A stretch of 64,000 bases of DNA, taken from NCBI RefSeq assembly GCF_002494345.1, contig NZ_NXNI01000001.1, positions 1,798,001 through 1,862,000 of the forward strand. Reading direction: 5' to 3'. The stretch's first letter is position 1, and the number at the start of each line of letters is the position of its first letter. Below the pieces are notes generated by a model that was not told the origin of the DNA, did not search any database, and saw only the letters and a list, made by a program, of their open reading frames with translations. Source of the DNA: Natrinema ejinorense. GTDB taxonomy: Archaea; Halobacteriota; Halobacteria; Halobacteriales; Natrialbaceae. The translations under genes were made by a program, and so were the position numbers. Positions 26,062 to 33,892 of the stretch are shown piece by piece.

Positions 26062-26769
26062 CTACTCGTCGTACGCCTCGGCCTGCTCGAGGCTCCGCTC
26101 GAGTTTGCGGCGGCGACTCGGCGCGAACAGGCCCGTCTCCTCGCAGTTCTCGTAGAGCCACGTGCCGAAGTCGGGTGCGGCGTCGTCGTCGACGCCGAAC
26201 CAGTAGCCACCCGAGGACGTCTCCGAGAGGTCGTCGACGGGAGCCGTCACGGGACAGTCGGCGATGAGGTCCTGTGCGAACTCGAGCAGGTCCGCGTCGT
26301 CGTGGACGAAGGAGATGCCGACGGTGCCACTCGAGGACTTGAAGCAGATCGTGCCACAGCCCTCGAGCAGTCCCCGGAGCAGTTCCCGGTCGTAGTTCGA
26401 GAACGCGCCGAAGCGGTAGTTGCCGCGGCCGTCGACGGGGAGTCCGAGCGCGCCGCTGCGACCCAGCAGCCCGGAATCGCCGTTCTCGCTGCTTCCGCCT
26501 CCGTCACCGCCGATCGAGAGCGTGTACTCGTCTTCGGTTCGCGTAATGGACGTGTCGTGGGCGTAGTCGCGAGTGGTCGTGTCGTGCTCGAGGTCGCCGC
26601 CCGCGATCGCGGCGAGCACCTGCGCGGACGCCTCGTCGTTGGTGACGACCTCGATACGGTCGTCTGAGACGTCGCCGCTCCCGGCGACGTGGCCCCAGAA
26701 GTACGCCGTCGCGGCGTGGCCGGCGAGCGGATCGGACGGAACCTCGATTTTACTACGGGGTTCGCTCAT
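26062..26769 (-). CDS. LAGLIDADG-like protein in the cobalamin operon
   Basis: The 235-residue protein has two segments shaped like LAGLIDADG motifs: TAYFWGHVAGSGD (21-33) and LRGLLEGCGT (131-140). Each is followed by beta strands with the spacing of a homing-endonuclease half (DDRIEVVTNDEASAQVLAAI; SGTVGISFVHDDADLLEFAQ). The first acidic motif residue is present, but the second copy has Cys instead of the usual Asp. It is a resident operon gene, with start codon overlapping the ferredoxin stop, and no intron or intein is seen, so it may be a domesticated fold. The likeness is my own reading; the operon context says cobalamin synthesis. Confidence 0.6.
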   Translation of the reverse strand: MSEPRSKIEVPSDPLAGHAATAYFWGHVAGSGDVSDDRIEVVTNDEASAQVLAAIAGGDLEHDTTTRDYAHDTSITRTEDEYTLSIGGDGGGSSENGDSGLLGRSGALGLPVDGRGNYRFGAFSNYDRELLRGLLEGCGTICFKSSSGTVGISFVHDDADLLEFAQDLIADCPVTAPVDDLSETSSGGYWFGVDDDAAPDFGTWLYENCEETGLFAPSRRRKLERSLEQAEAYDE

Positions 26770-27032
26770 TCGCCAACCTCCTCGACGACGATCGCATCGG
26801 TCGGGCACGCCGCGGCGGCCTGCTGGGCTTCGTCGATGCGGTCGTCGTCGAACGTCGCGACGACCCGGTCTTCGTTGTCGGTGACCTCGCCTTCGCAGTC
26901 GTAGACCGGATCCGCGCCGGGATCGATCGTCGCGAGGCCGTCCTCGCCCTCGACGAACCGCGGATCGCGGGTCAGGCAGGCGAAGATGCCGTCGCAGGCG
27001 TCTTTCTCGATGGTGACTTCGTATCGTGACAT
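26766..27032 (-). CDS. Small ferredoxin of the cobalamin operon
   Basis: The 88-residue protein has a CDGIFACLTRD motif near the N-terminus and a CPTDAI motif near the C-terminus, with the third cysteine in VYDCEGE. These give the ligands of one 3Fe-4S or 4Fe-4S cluster; the standard four-cysteine run is not complete. It could supply electrons for ring contraction or cobalt reduction. The stop overlaps the next start (ATGA), so it is co-translated with the LAGLIDADG-like gene. Confidence 0.82.
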   Translation of the reverse strand: MSRYEVTIEKDACDGIFACLTRDPRFVEGEDGLATIDPGADPVYDCEGEVTDNEDRVVATFDDDRIDEAQQAAAACPTDAIVVEEVGE

Positions 27033-27041
27033 GGTGTGCTC

Positions 27042-28082
27042 TCAGTAGTCGTACTTCGTCTCGTAGCCACGCGGGGTGACCATCCGGTCGTCCCAGACGT
27101 AGGTGTCCTCGTTGCCGACGACGATCGTCGTCGTCATGTCGATGATCTCGCTCTCGCCGAGCTCCTCGAGTTCGCCGAGTTCGGTGATCATCACCTGCTC
27201 GTCCTCGCGGCCGGCACCGTGAACGATGCCGACGGGCGTGTCCTCGTCGCGGTGGGCCAGCAGGATCTCACAGGCCTTCTCGAAGTTCTCCCGGCGCTTG
27301 CGGCTCCAGGGGTTGTAGATCGTGATCGTAAAGGACTCCTTGGCCGCGGAGTGGAGTCGCGACTCGATCTCGGGCATCGGGACGAGGTGGTCCGACAGCG
27401 AGATCGAGACGGTGTCGTTGACCAGCGGCGCACCCAGCCGGGCCGCACAGGACTGGGCCGCCGGGACGCCCGGCACGGCCTCGAAATCGACCATCGACGC
27501 CGTCGCGCCCTTGGACTCGAGAATCTCGAGTGCGAGCCCGCCCAGCGCGTAGACGTTGGGGTCGCCGCTGCCGACGATGGCGACGTCGTTGCCCGCCAGC
27601 GCGCGGTCGATGGCTTCCTCCGTTCGCGACACTTCGCCACACATCGGCGTGTCGTACAGCTCGTCGGCCTCCTCGGTGATCTCGTCCGGAATGAGGTCGA
27701 TGTAAGTCGTGTAGCCGACGATGTGCTCGGCCTCGAGCAGCGCCGTCTTCGCGCGGTCGGTCATCCCTTCCGGATGGCCGGGACCGAGGCCGACGGCGCT
27801 CAGTTTGCCGGGGTCGGCGTCGAAGTCGTCGACGGTGGAGCCGACCTCCTTCTCGTTCGAACTGTCGTCGTCGGAACTCGAGGCCCCGCAGCTACTCGAG
27901 GACGAGGAGGAACTCGACGAACTCGCACCGCACTTGGAACTGCTGGAGTCGTCGGTACTGCTCGAGGCACCGCAGCTACTCGAGCTATCGGTGCTCGCCC
28001 CGCTGGCACTGCTCTCCGTGCTCGAGGCTCCGCATTTGGAAGTCGATTCGTCGTCAGCGTCCGCGTTGGTGTCCGTACTCAT
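27042..28082 (-). CDS. cbiH: Precorrin-3B C17-methyltransferase (CbiH/CobJ) with Cys-rich N-terminal tail
   Basis: The 346-residue enzyme is a tetrapyrrole methyltransferase that adds the C17 methyl group and contracts the corrin ring, using S-adenosylmethionine. LSAVGLGPGHPEGM binds SAM, VAIVGSGDPNVYALGG is the second family motif, and TIYNPWSRKRR the third. The first about 85 residues are a Ser/Asp tail with CGAS at Cys 17, 37, 51 and 65, which is not part of the family fold. The tail could bind metal or a cluster. A second CbiH paralogue is the next gene upstream. Confidence 0.9.
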   Translation of the reverse strand: MSTDTNADADDESTSKCGASSTESSASGASTDSSSSCGASSSTDDSSSSKCGASSSSSSSSSSSCGASSSDDDSSNEKEVGSTVDDFDADPGKLSAVGLGPGHPEGMTDRAKTALLEAEHIVGYTTYIDLIPDEITEEADELYDTPMCGEVSRTEEAIDRALAGNDVAIVGSGDPNVYALGGLALEILESKGATASMVDFEAVPGVPAAQSCAARLGAPLVNDTVSISLSDHLVPMPEIESRLHSAAKESFTITIYNPWSRKRRENFEKACEILLAHRDEDTPVGIVHGAGREDEQVMITELGELEELGESEIIDMTTTIVVGNEDTYVWDDRMVTPRGYETKYDY

Positions 28083-28100
28083 GGTTGTCTGGTGTTGGAT

Positions 28101-28994
28101 TCAGAAGTCGTCGACGTCACGCCCGCCGCGCGGGGTGACGAGGTACGTTCGGTCGTCGTTGCGCCAGGTTTCGGTCTCGTGGTTGCCGATGATCAGCGAG
28201 GTGCCCATCCCGGAGACCTTGTCGTCGTGATCGGCGGCCTCGCCGAGGGTGGTGATGAACTGACTCTCGCCGTTTCGGCCGGCGTCCGCGCGGCCGGCAT
28301 CGTTGACGATGGCCACGTAGGCGTCGTCGGTCCGCTCCTCGCGGACGATCTCGACCGCTTTCTCGTAATTTCGCCAGCAGTTATAGAGGACGATCACGAA
28401 GTCCGAAACCGCGGCCGCCCGCAGCTTCTCCTCGATCTCGTCCCAGCCGCGCCACTTGTCCGACAGCGAGACCGTACAGAAGTCGTTGCACAGCGGCGCG
28501 CCGACGTTCGCCGACCCGCCCAGTGCTGCCGTCAAGCCGGGGACGATCTCGATCGGAATATCCGTCGCGTCGTCCTCCTCGGCCATCTTGAAGATGAGGT
28601 CGGACTTGCCGTAGACCGACGGATCGCCGCCGGAGACGTGGGCCACGTCCTTTCCCTCCCGAACGTGGTCGAACGCCGCGCGGGCGAGTTCGATCTGGCG
28701 GCCCATCGTCGAGCGGACGATTTCCTGCTCGAAGCCGTCCTCGCGGATTGCAATGCCGTCCTCGTCGGTTTCCTCCTCCGGCAGCAGGGTGCCGTCGTCG
28801 CGAAGGAACTCCTGATAGAGGCTCGAGGCGATGACGACCTCCGAGGATTCGATGACCTCCTTGGCTCGCTTGGTCATGTGTTCTGGCAGTCCGGGGCCGA
28901 TGCCGACGACGTAGAGGGTGCCGTGGTCGTCGGGGGTACCGCCGGCGGCGTCCGCGTTCGCATCCATCTCGGTGGCGTCTGCGTCCGAACTCAT
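28101..28994 (-). CDS. cbiH: Precorrin-3B C17-methyltransferase paralogue (CbiH/CobJ)
   Basis: The 297-residue protein is a second CbiH-type methyltransferase with LYVVGIGPGLPEHM for SAM, VAHVSGGDPSVYGK, and VIVLYNCWRNYEKAVE near the active site. A short acidic tail (1-25) precedes it but has no cysteines. Its presence beside the other CbiH suggests a split of roles, perhaps methylation against ring contraction; the sequence does not settle this. Its start overlaps the cbiG stop by 4 bp. ATG 28994 is chosen over a longer Arg-rich upstream frame. Confidence 0.9.
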   Translation of the reverse strand: MSSDADATEMDANADAAGGTPDDHGTLYVVGIGPGLPEHMTKRAKEVIESSEVVIASSLYQEFLRDDGTLLPEEETDEDGIAIREDGFEQEIVRSTMGRQIELARAAFDHVREGKDVAHVSGGDPSVYGKSDLIFKMAEEDDATDIPIEIVPGLTAALGGSANVGAPLCNDFCTVSLSDKWRGWDEIEEKLRAAAVSDFVIVLYNCWRNYEKAVEIVREERTDDAYVAIVNDAGRADAGRNGESQFITTLGEAADHDDKVSGMGTSLIIGNHETETWRNDDRTYLVTPRGGRDVDDF

Positions 28995-29989
28995 CGACCG
29001 ATCGCCACCGTAACCTCGTTTTCGTAGCTGATCTTTTCGAGGACCAGTTCCTGCTCGGCCCCGCCGGCGATCGCCGAAGCCTCGGAGACGCCCGGCCAGC
29101 CGATCAGCTCCTTCGACTTCGAGGGCGTCGGCCCCTCGTGTTCGAGTAGCGTCTCCTTGTCGAAGGCGACCACGCCGAGGTCGAGTTCCTGTGCGGCCTC
29201 GAGCAGCCCTTCTTCGTCTTCCTTCCGAGTCGCAGTCCCGACGAACTCGACGTCGTCGACGTCGTAGTCGGTCTGCTCGAGGGCCGCCTCCCAGGCTGCG
29301 AGGAAGGCCTCTTTGCTCGCACCGGAGACGCTGCCGGTACCGAGCACGACGCCGTCCCCTTTGTTGCGCTTGAGAACCGTCACGTCGTCGCCGACGAGGA
29401 CCGCTTTCGGCCCGTCGAGTCTGGCGACGGGGCCGAGGTTTTCGTCGAGGACGGCGAGGTTCGTCTTGACCGTCGAGTCGCCGTTGACGACGTGGGTGTC
29501 CATCGCCTTCGCGCGGGACTCGACGCCCTGCTTGCCCGCGGCCTCGCTCGCGGTGGTCATCGCCGGCACGGCACCCATCGTCGCGAGGTCCTGTGCGACC
29601 TGATTCGCGCCGTGGTGGCCGCCCGTGATCGGAATGGCCCACGTCAGTTCCTCGTCGACGACGCAGATCGCGGGGTCCTCCCACTTGTCGTCGAGCAGGT
29701 GGGCCGTCTTCCGCATCGCGATGCCCGACGCCATCAGGCCGATGAAGCAGTCGTACTCGCCCCAGTGCTCCTCGAAGACATCGCCGTGGTACTCGATGAT
29801 GTCGATCGACTCGTAGCGATCGCCGATCTCGGCTTTGATCTCCTCGGCGGTATCCATCTTCCGCCCGAAGGAGATGATCGCGATCTCCTCGGCGACTTCG
29901 CCGTCCGAATCCGCCGTCGAACAGTGTCCGCCGCCGGAGTCCGATCCCGAATCGTCCATCGTATCCGCGTTCTCAGTTCCTGAACTCAT
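28991..29989 (-). CDS. cbiG: Cobalt-precorrin-5A hydrolase CbiG
   Basis: The 332-residue enzyme opens the delta-lactone ring of cobalt-precorrin-5A, releasing acetaldehyde, in the anaerobic cobalamin route. The family marks are FIGLMASGIAMRKTAHLL, VVDEELTWAIPITGGHHGAN and the C-terminal VGTATRKEDEEGLLEAAQ. The N-terminal tail (1-33) is Gly/Ser-rich and contains HCS (22-24). It is translated together with the CbiH gene below (4-bp overlap); above it lies the 105-bp palindromic repeat D. Confidence 0.9.
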   Translation of the reverse strand: MSSGTENADTMDDSGSDSGGGHCSTADSDGEVAEEIAIISFGRKMDTAEEIKAEIGDRYESIDIIEYHGDVFEEHWGEYDCFIGLMASGIAMRKTAHLLDDKWEDPAICVVDEELTWAIPITGGHHGANQVAQDLATMGAVPAMTTASEAAGKQGVESRAKAMDTHVVNGDSTVKTNLAVLDENLGPVARLDGPKAVLVGDDVTVLKRNKGDGVVLGTGSVSGASKEAFLAAWEAALEQTDYDVDDVEFVGTATRKEDEEGLLEAAQELDLGVVAFDKETLLEHEGPTPSKSKELIGWPGVSEASAIAGGAEQELVLEKISYENEVTVAIGR

Positions 29990-30064
29990 TGTGTAACCTC
30001 CATCGAATCGAAATCGTCCGCTCCGCGTTCCACGACCCCGTCCAATCCACCGTTCGGGTGGGAC

Positions 30065-30169
30065 TGAAAGGGGCCAGCCCGCTCGAGGAAGGCGGACGAC
30101 GCAAGGACCGCAGGCCGACGGCCGAGGACCGCAGCGAGTCCTCCGACTCGAGCGGGCTGGGGGCTTTCA
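30065..30169. repeat. 105-bp palindromic element D inside the cbi operon
   Basis: TGAAAG (30065-30070) pairs with CTTTCA (30164-30169). After a GGG/GGG bulge, CCAGCCCGCTCGAG (30074-30087) pairs perfectly with CTCGAGCGGGCTGG (30147-30160). The inner about 59 bp is only partly paired. The element fills half of the 210-bp gap between cbiF and cbiG, the only large gap in the operon. No coding frame is likely in it. Confidence 0.75.
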
Positions 30170-30199
30170 CCGTGTTCGCGGTAGTGACTCCGAGTCATC

Positions 30200-31096
30200 T
30201 CAGTCGTCACCCGCCTCGGTCTCGCCGGACTCTCCCGACGAGCCTCGATTGGCCCAGTCGCCGTAGAGGAACGAGCGCTCGTAGCCCGCCCCCGTAACCG
30301 CATCGCCGATGACGACCAGCGCCGACGCCCGGTATCCGGCCTCTTCCACTTTATCCGCAATATCACCGATCGAGCCGATGATCACGTCCTCGTCCGGCCA
30401 CGAGGCGTGGTAGATCACCGCAACCGGCGTCTCGGGGTCGTGATCGTCCTCGAGCAACCGGTCCATCGTGTCCCGAACCGCGTGGGTTCCGAGGTAGATA
30501 CAGGTCGTCACGTCGCCCATCTCGACGAAGTCGGAGATGTGGTCCTCCTCCGGCGTCAGGGTCTTGCCCTGGGGCCGGGTAAAGGCGACGTGGTTCGAGA
30601 CCTCGTTGAGCGTCAACTGGGTCCGAAGCGTTGCGCTGGCCGCGAAGGCCGACGTGACGCCGGGCACGAAGTGAGTCGGCACGCCCTCGTGTTCCAAGGC
30701 GTCCATCTGCTCGAGCGCGGCTCCGTAGATCGCCGGATCACCGCTGTGCAGCCTGACGACGTTGTCGCCGTCCTCGTAGGCGTCTCTCATCAGCGGGATC
30801 AGCTCCTCGAGGTCCTTCCCGACGGAGTTTACCAGTTCGGCGTGGGCACAGTATTCCTCGAGGAGTTCGCTGTTGACCAGCGAACCCGCGTGGACGACGA
30901 GGTCGGCCTCCTCGAGCAGTTCCTTCCCCGCGACGGTCAGCAGGCGCGGGTTGCCGGGGCCGGCACCGACGAAGGGAATCCCCTCCTGTTCGTCGCCCGC
31001 GCTGTGCTCGAAGATCCGGTCGTCCAGTTCCTCGCGGCGGCGCTCGCCTTGGGAATCGATCGCGTCCTGCGGGTCGTTTTGTGCGTCGTCAGTCAT
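30200..31096 (-). CDS. cbiF: Cobalt-precorrin-4 C11-methyltransferase CbiF
   Basis: The 298-residue tetrapyrrole methyltransferase adds the C11 methyl group. The SAM site is VGAGPGNPRLLT, LVVHAGSLVNSELL follows, then VRLHSGDPAIYGA (GDP motif) and AFTRPQGKTLTPEEDH, which are diagnostic of CbiF/CobM. The first about 40 residues and last about 20 are acidic extensions. Its start overlaps the cbiL stop by 4 bp. A repeat-bearing gap separates its stop from cbiG. Confidence 0.93.
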   Translation of the reverse strand: MTDDAQNDPQDAIDSQGERRREELDDRIFEHSAGDEQEGIPFVGAGPGNPRLLTVAGKELLEEADLVVHAGSLVNSELLEEYCAHAELVNSVGKDLEELIPLMRDAYEDGDNVVRLHSGDPAIYGAALEQMDALEHEGVPTHFVPGVTSAFAASATLRTQLTLNEVSNHVAFTRPQGKTLTPEEDHISDFVEMGDVTTCIYLGTHAVRDTMDRLLEDDHDPETPVAVIYHASWPDEDVIIGSIGDIADKVEEAGYRASALVVIGDAVTGAGYERSFLYGDWANRGSSGESGETEAGDD

Positions 31097-32013
31097 CGGT
31101 GGCCTCCACAGTCGCCGCCTTCGCAGCCCTCGGCGTGCTCGAGGTCGACCAGCCTGCCTACGTCGGAGGGTACCTCCGACGAGGATCGCGAACCTTCCTC
31201 GGAACGCTTCGCGTTCCGATGTGGATCGCGCTCGCTTCGCTCGCGCTCACCTTCGATTCGCTCACCGCCATCGGTCACTGGCTCACCGCTCGTCGTCGAG
31301 TCGTCCTCGCTCGAGTCGTCGGAGCCCTCAGTCTGGAAGGCTGCCGTCGCCTGCTCGACCTCGAGGCCCGCCTTTTCGGCGTAGGCGAGCGTGTAGTAGT
31401 CCCGCTCGTCGATGTCCGCGGGATCGTCGGTGACGATCGTCTCGCCCTGTTCCATGAACAGCCGGCGGCCGTAGGTCACGTCGTAGCCGGCCTCGACGAG
31501 TCCCTCGTGGGTCGCCGGTGCGTCGGTGACTTTGAACAGGATCATCCGATCCGGCCCCGTGGGGCTGTGGCCGGCGGCGGCTTCCCGCAAGGAGAGGCCC
31601 GCGCCGGCTTCGATCTCGACCCCCATCGCGGTCGCGAACGCCGTCACCGCGCTCACGCCCGGGACGATCTCCAATTCGACGTCCGAGTGGAAGGCGTCGA
31701 TCGTCCGGCGCAGGTGGCCGAACGTCGAGTAGACGTTGGGATCGCCCAGCGTGACGAAGGCGACGTCACCCTCGCGGGCGTTCGGGGCGATCTCCGCCGC
31801 GGCTTCCTTCCACGCCGCACGGAGCTTCTCCTCGTCTTTCGTCATCGGGAAGTCGAGATCCCCGATCTTCGACTCGTCGACGTGTTTCAGTGCGACCGTC
31901 CGCGACAGGCGGCCGGGCGAGTAAACCACGTCGGCGTTCTCGAGGACCTCCTTCCCGCGAACGGTCACGAGGTCGGCCTCGCCGGGACCGAGCCCGACGC
32001 CGTAGAGAGTCAT
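31093..32013 (-). CDS. cbiL: Cobalt-precorrin-2 C20-methyltransferase CbiL with odd C-terminal tail
   Basis: The 306-residue enzyme methylates C20 of cobalt-precorrin-2. YGVGLGPGEADLVTVRG binds SAM and VAFVTLGDPNVYSTF is the GDP motif, both CbiL-like. The catalytic body ends near residue 235. The tail is unusual: an Asp/Ser/Thr part, an Arg/Glu-rich segment (about 250-284) encoded by hairpin-forming DNA (31161-31218), and a Cys/His end, GCEGGDCGGHR, with C297, C302 and H305. The tail could bind metal, and the Arg-rich segment looks like an insertion. Confidence 0.9.
   Translation of the reverse strand: MTLYGVGLGPGEADLVTVRGKEVLENADVVYSPGRLSRTVALKHVDESKIGDLDFPMTKDEEKLRAAWKEAAAEIAPNAREGDVAFVTLGDPNVYSTFGHLRRTIDAFHSDVELEIVPGVSAVTAFATAMGVEIEAGAGLSLREAAAGHSPTGPDRMILFKVTDAPATHEGLVEAGYDVTYGRRLFMEQGETIVTDDPADIDERDYYTLAYAEKAGLEVEQATAAFQTEGSDDSSEDDSTTSGEPVTDGGERIEGERERSERDPHRNAKRSEEGSRSSSEVPSDVGRLVDLEHAEGCEGGDCGGHR
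31161..31218. repeat. Two hairpins inside the cbiL 3' end
   Basis: CGTCGGAGG (31161-31169) pairs with CCTCCGACG (31173-31181) with a 3-nt loop, and CGGAACGC (31200-31207) pairs with GCGTTCCG (31211-31218). They encode the Arg/Ser/Glu-rich part of the CbiL tail. Such short-loop palindromes inside a coding region suggest an inserted REP-like sequence. Confidence 0.6.
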
Positions 32014-32621
32014 CGGTGATTCCCCCCGCTCCCGTCGGTGGCACCTCTCTCGCCATCATCCTCGTCGTCGGCCGTCGCGCTCCCGACCAGCATGTACACC
32101 GGGTTGTCCGAGTTGAAACTCGTCGCGCCGGCGAGTTCGTAGCCGTGGCTCACCTGGAACTGGACGACCTCCTCGAGCAGGCCCCGTTCGCGGAAGGCCT
32201 CCGTCGCCTTGCCCGCGACCTCGAGGCGCGAGACGTTCATCACGACGCGGTCGATTTCGGTTTCGACGGCGTGATCGAGTACTGCCTCGAAGTTCCGACT
32301 CCCGCCCAGAAAGAGGGCGTCGGCGTCGGCGGGCAGCCCCTCGGGCGCTTCCGCGTTTCGCAGTTCGACATCGGCGCGCACCGACTCCTCGTTGACCGCG
32401 AGGTTCTTTTCCGTCGTCTCGAGTCGCTCGGGTTTCCGTTCGAGGGCGGTCACCCGCCCGGCTCGCTGTGCGGCTTCGATCGTGATGGCCCCTGTACAGG
32501 AGCCGACCTCCGCGAAGTGATCGTCCGGCTCGAGTGCGAGTTTCGAACCGACGACGGCGCGGACCTCCGATTTGGTCGGTCCGGCCTTCGCGTCGTGTGG
32601 AAGCGCGATGGGTGGCATCAT
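32010..32621 (-). CDS. cbiT: Cobalt-precorrin-6B C15-methyltransferase (decarboxylating) CbiT
   Basis: The 203-residue class I methyltransferase methylates C15 and decarboxylates the acetate side chain of ring C. The family opening ALPHDAKAGPTKSEVRA is followed by the SAM motif VGSCTGAITIEAAQRAG. ATG 32621 or the next ATG 32618 is used; ATG 32651 would add ten unlike residues. It is the first gene of an eleven-gene operon that runs to 23082, and its stop overlaps cbiL. The acidic tail is a haloarchaeal extension. Confidence 0.92.
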   Translation of the reverse strand: MMPPIALPHDAKAGPTKSEVRAVVGSKLALEPDDHFAEVGSCTGAITIEAAQRAGRVTALERKPERLETTEKNLAVNEESVRADVELRNAEAPEGLPADADALFLGGSRNFEAVLDHAVETEIDRVVMNVSRLEVAGKATEAFRERGLLEEVVQFQVSHGYELAGATSFNSDNPVYMLVGSATADDEDDGERGATDGSGGNHR

Positions 32622-32645
32622 CCGGTGGAACAGATCCCGGCCGTA

Positions 32646-32659
32646 AAACAATTTTGTTT
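32646..32659. promoter_or_regulatory. Palindromic AT-rich promoter box of the cbi operon
   Basis: AAACAATTTTGTTT is a perfect 6-bp inverted repeat around a TT centre, lying 25-38 bp before the cbiT start on the minus strand, exactly where the TATA box should be. A second small repeat, CAAC-TGTG-GTTG (about 32670-32681), lies just upstream of it. The palindrome may be TATA box and operator at once. Confidence 0.5.
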
Positions 32660-32819
32660 GGGGTAGAACAACTGTGGTTGCTCGAGGTGCGTGACCGCGG
32701 CCGGACGGACAGTCACGGCCCCGAAATCGGAGTTAGCGGGTCCCGGCTGCTTCGGGATTCGGCGGATACCGGCTGCTCGAGGCTGCCTGCCGAATCGGAT
32801 CGCCTGGCTCGGCGACTCG

Positions 32820-33602
32820 TCACCACTCGATGCCGCCGTTGATCCCGACGACCTGGCCGGTCATGTACTCGGCCCGGTCGCCGACGAGGAACCGGACCAT
32901 CCCGACGATATCTTCGGGTCGGGCGAACCGATCCAGCGGAATGTCCTCGCGGATCTTCTCTCGAACCCGATCGGGAACCGTCTCGAGCATGTCCGTCTCG
33001 GTAAAGCCCGGCGCGACGCAGTTCGCCGTCGAGCCGTGACTCGCCAACTCCAGAGCGAGCGTCCGAGTGAACGCGAACAGGCCCCCCTTCGAGGTCGCGT
33101 AGTTGGCCTGTCCGTAGTTGCCCTGCTGGCCGACCACGCTCGAGATATTGATCAGTCGCCCGTGGTCGGAGGTTTTGATGTCCTCGTAGAACGCCTTCGT
33201 GCAGTTGAACGTTCCGTGGAGGTTGACGTCGATGACCGCCTGCCAGTCCTCGTAGGTCATTTCCTCGAACGTTCGATCGACGGTGATTCCTGCGTTGTTG
33301 ACGAGGACGTCGATCGCGCCGAACTCCTCGCGGATGTCCGCGGCCATCCGTTCGACCTCCGTCGGGTCGGAGACGTCGGCCTGGACGGGGATCGCCGACT
33401 CACCGTTTTCTTCGATCCGCTCGGTCACGTCGCGTGCCTTCGCGTCGGACGAGCGGTAGTTCACTGCCACGTTCGCACCACAGCGGGCGAGTTCGAACGC
33501 GATTTCGCGACCGATTCCACGCGAGGAGCCGGTGACGAGACAGGTACGGTCGGTCAGCGGTCGACGCTCGAGCGGTTCGAGTCGGTGAACCGTTTCAGCC
33601 AT
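32820..33602 (-). CDS. Short-chain dehydrogenase, PhaB/FabG-type acetoacetyl-CoA reductase
   Basis: The 260-residue SDR carries CLVTGSSRGIG for NADPH (TGxxxGIG), VNNAGIT, the catalytic Ser of NISSVVGQQGNYG and the YATSK Tyr/Lys pair. SRGIG and NYRSSDAKA suit NADP(H). Haloarchaeal homologues reduce acetoacetyl-CoA to 3-hydroxybutyryl-CoA for polyhydroxyalkanoate, so this is likely such a reductase, with FabG-like alternatives. ATG 33602 is chosen. It is a single gene with a TATA-like box about 33 bp upstream. Confidence 0.88.
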   Translation of the reverse strand: MAETVHRLEPLERRPLTDRTCLVTGSSRGIGREIAFELARCGANVAVNYRSSDAKARDVTERIEENGESAIPVQADVSDPTEVERMAADIREEFGAIDVLVNNAGITVDRTFEEMTYEDWQAVIDVNLHGTFNCTKAFYEDIKTSDHGRLINISSVVGQQGNYGQANYATSKGGLFAFTRTLALELASHGSTANCVAPGFTETDMLETVPDRVREKIREDIPLDRFARPEDIVGMVRFLVGDRAEYMTGQVVGINGGIEW

Positions 33603-33630
33603 ATCTGCACCCACACCGTTGTTTGCATTA

Positions 33631-33640
33631 ACTATTTAAT
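33631..33640 (-). promoter_or_regulatory. TATA-like box of the SDR gene
   Basis: On the minus strand ATTAAATAGT is centred about 33 bp before ATG 33602, in an A/T-rich island between 33625 and 33660. Confidence 0.5.
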
Positions 33641-33699
33641 CCGTTTTCAGAATGATTGAATGGCAGTTTGAGTGGTTCTCTTCTCCACTGTCGTACGTC

Positions 33700-33781
33700 T
33701 GATACGGTCCTCCGTCCGAGTGACCTGACCCTACGGACGAGTCGTGGGGTCGCCGGCACTGCCTGACAGCGGTCCGTATGA
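33700..33781. repeat. Palindromic element family A, copy 2
   Basis: The arms TGATACGGTCCTCCGTC and GACAGCGGTCCGTATGA fold back on each other with a few mismatches. The right half (GCCGGCACTGCCTGACAG) closely matches copy 3 at 49967 (ACCGGCACTGGCGGACAG), so the copies are in the same orientation. It lies between the divergent SDR and DCC genes, so here it is not at a gene's 3' end. Confidence 0.75.
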
Positions 33782-33892
33782 GGACGTGGTGTGGAAGTCG
33801 TCGGTTCCCGCTGCCGTCGCAGTGTCGATCCGGACCGCTACTGCGACGACCGGAATCGTGAATTGGCAGGAGTCCCAACGGACAGCTACCCC

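Noticed and set aside
27036-29027. 663-residue plus-strand frame over the cbiH genes
   Set aside because: It opposes three well-conserved cobalamin genes and has no recognisable domain.
30061-30170. CRISPR-like repeat with a GACTGAAAGG motif in the cbi gap
   Set aside because: Only one pair of inverted arms exists; there is no spaced direct repeat array.
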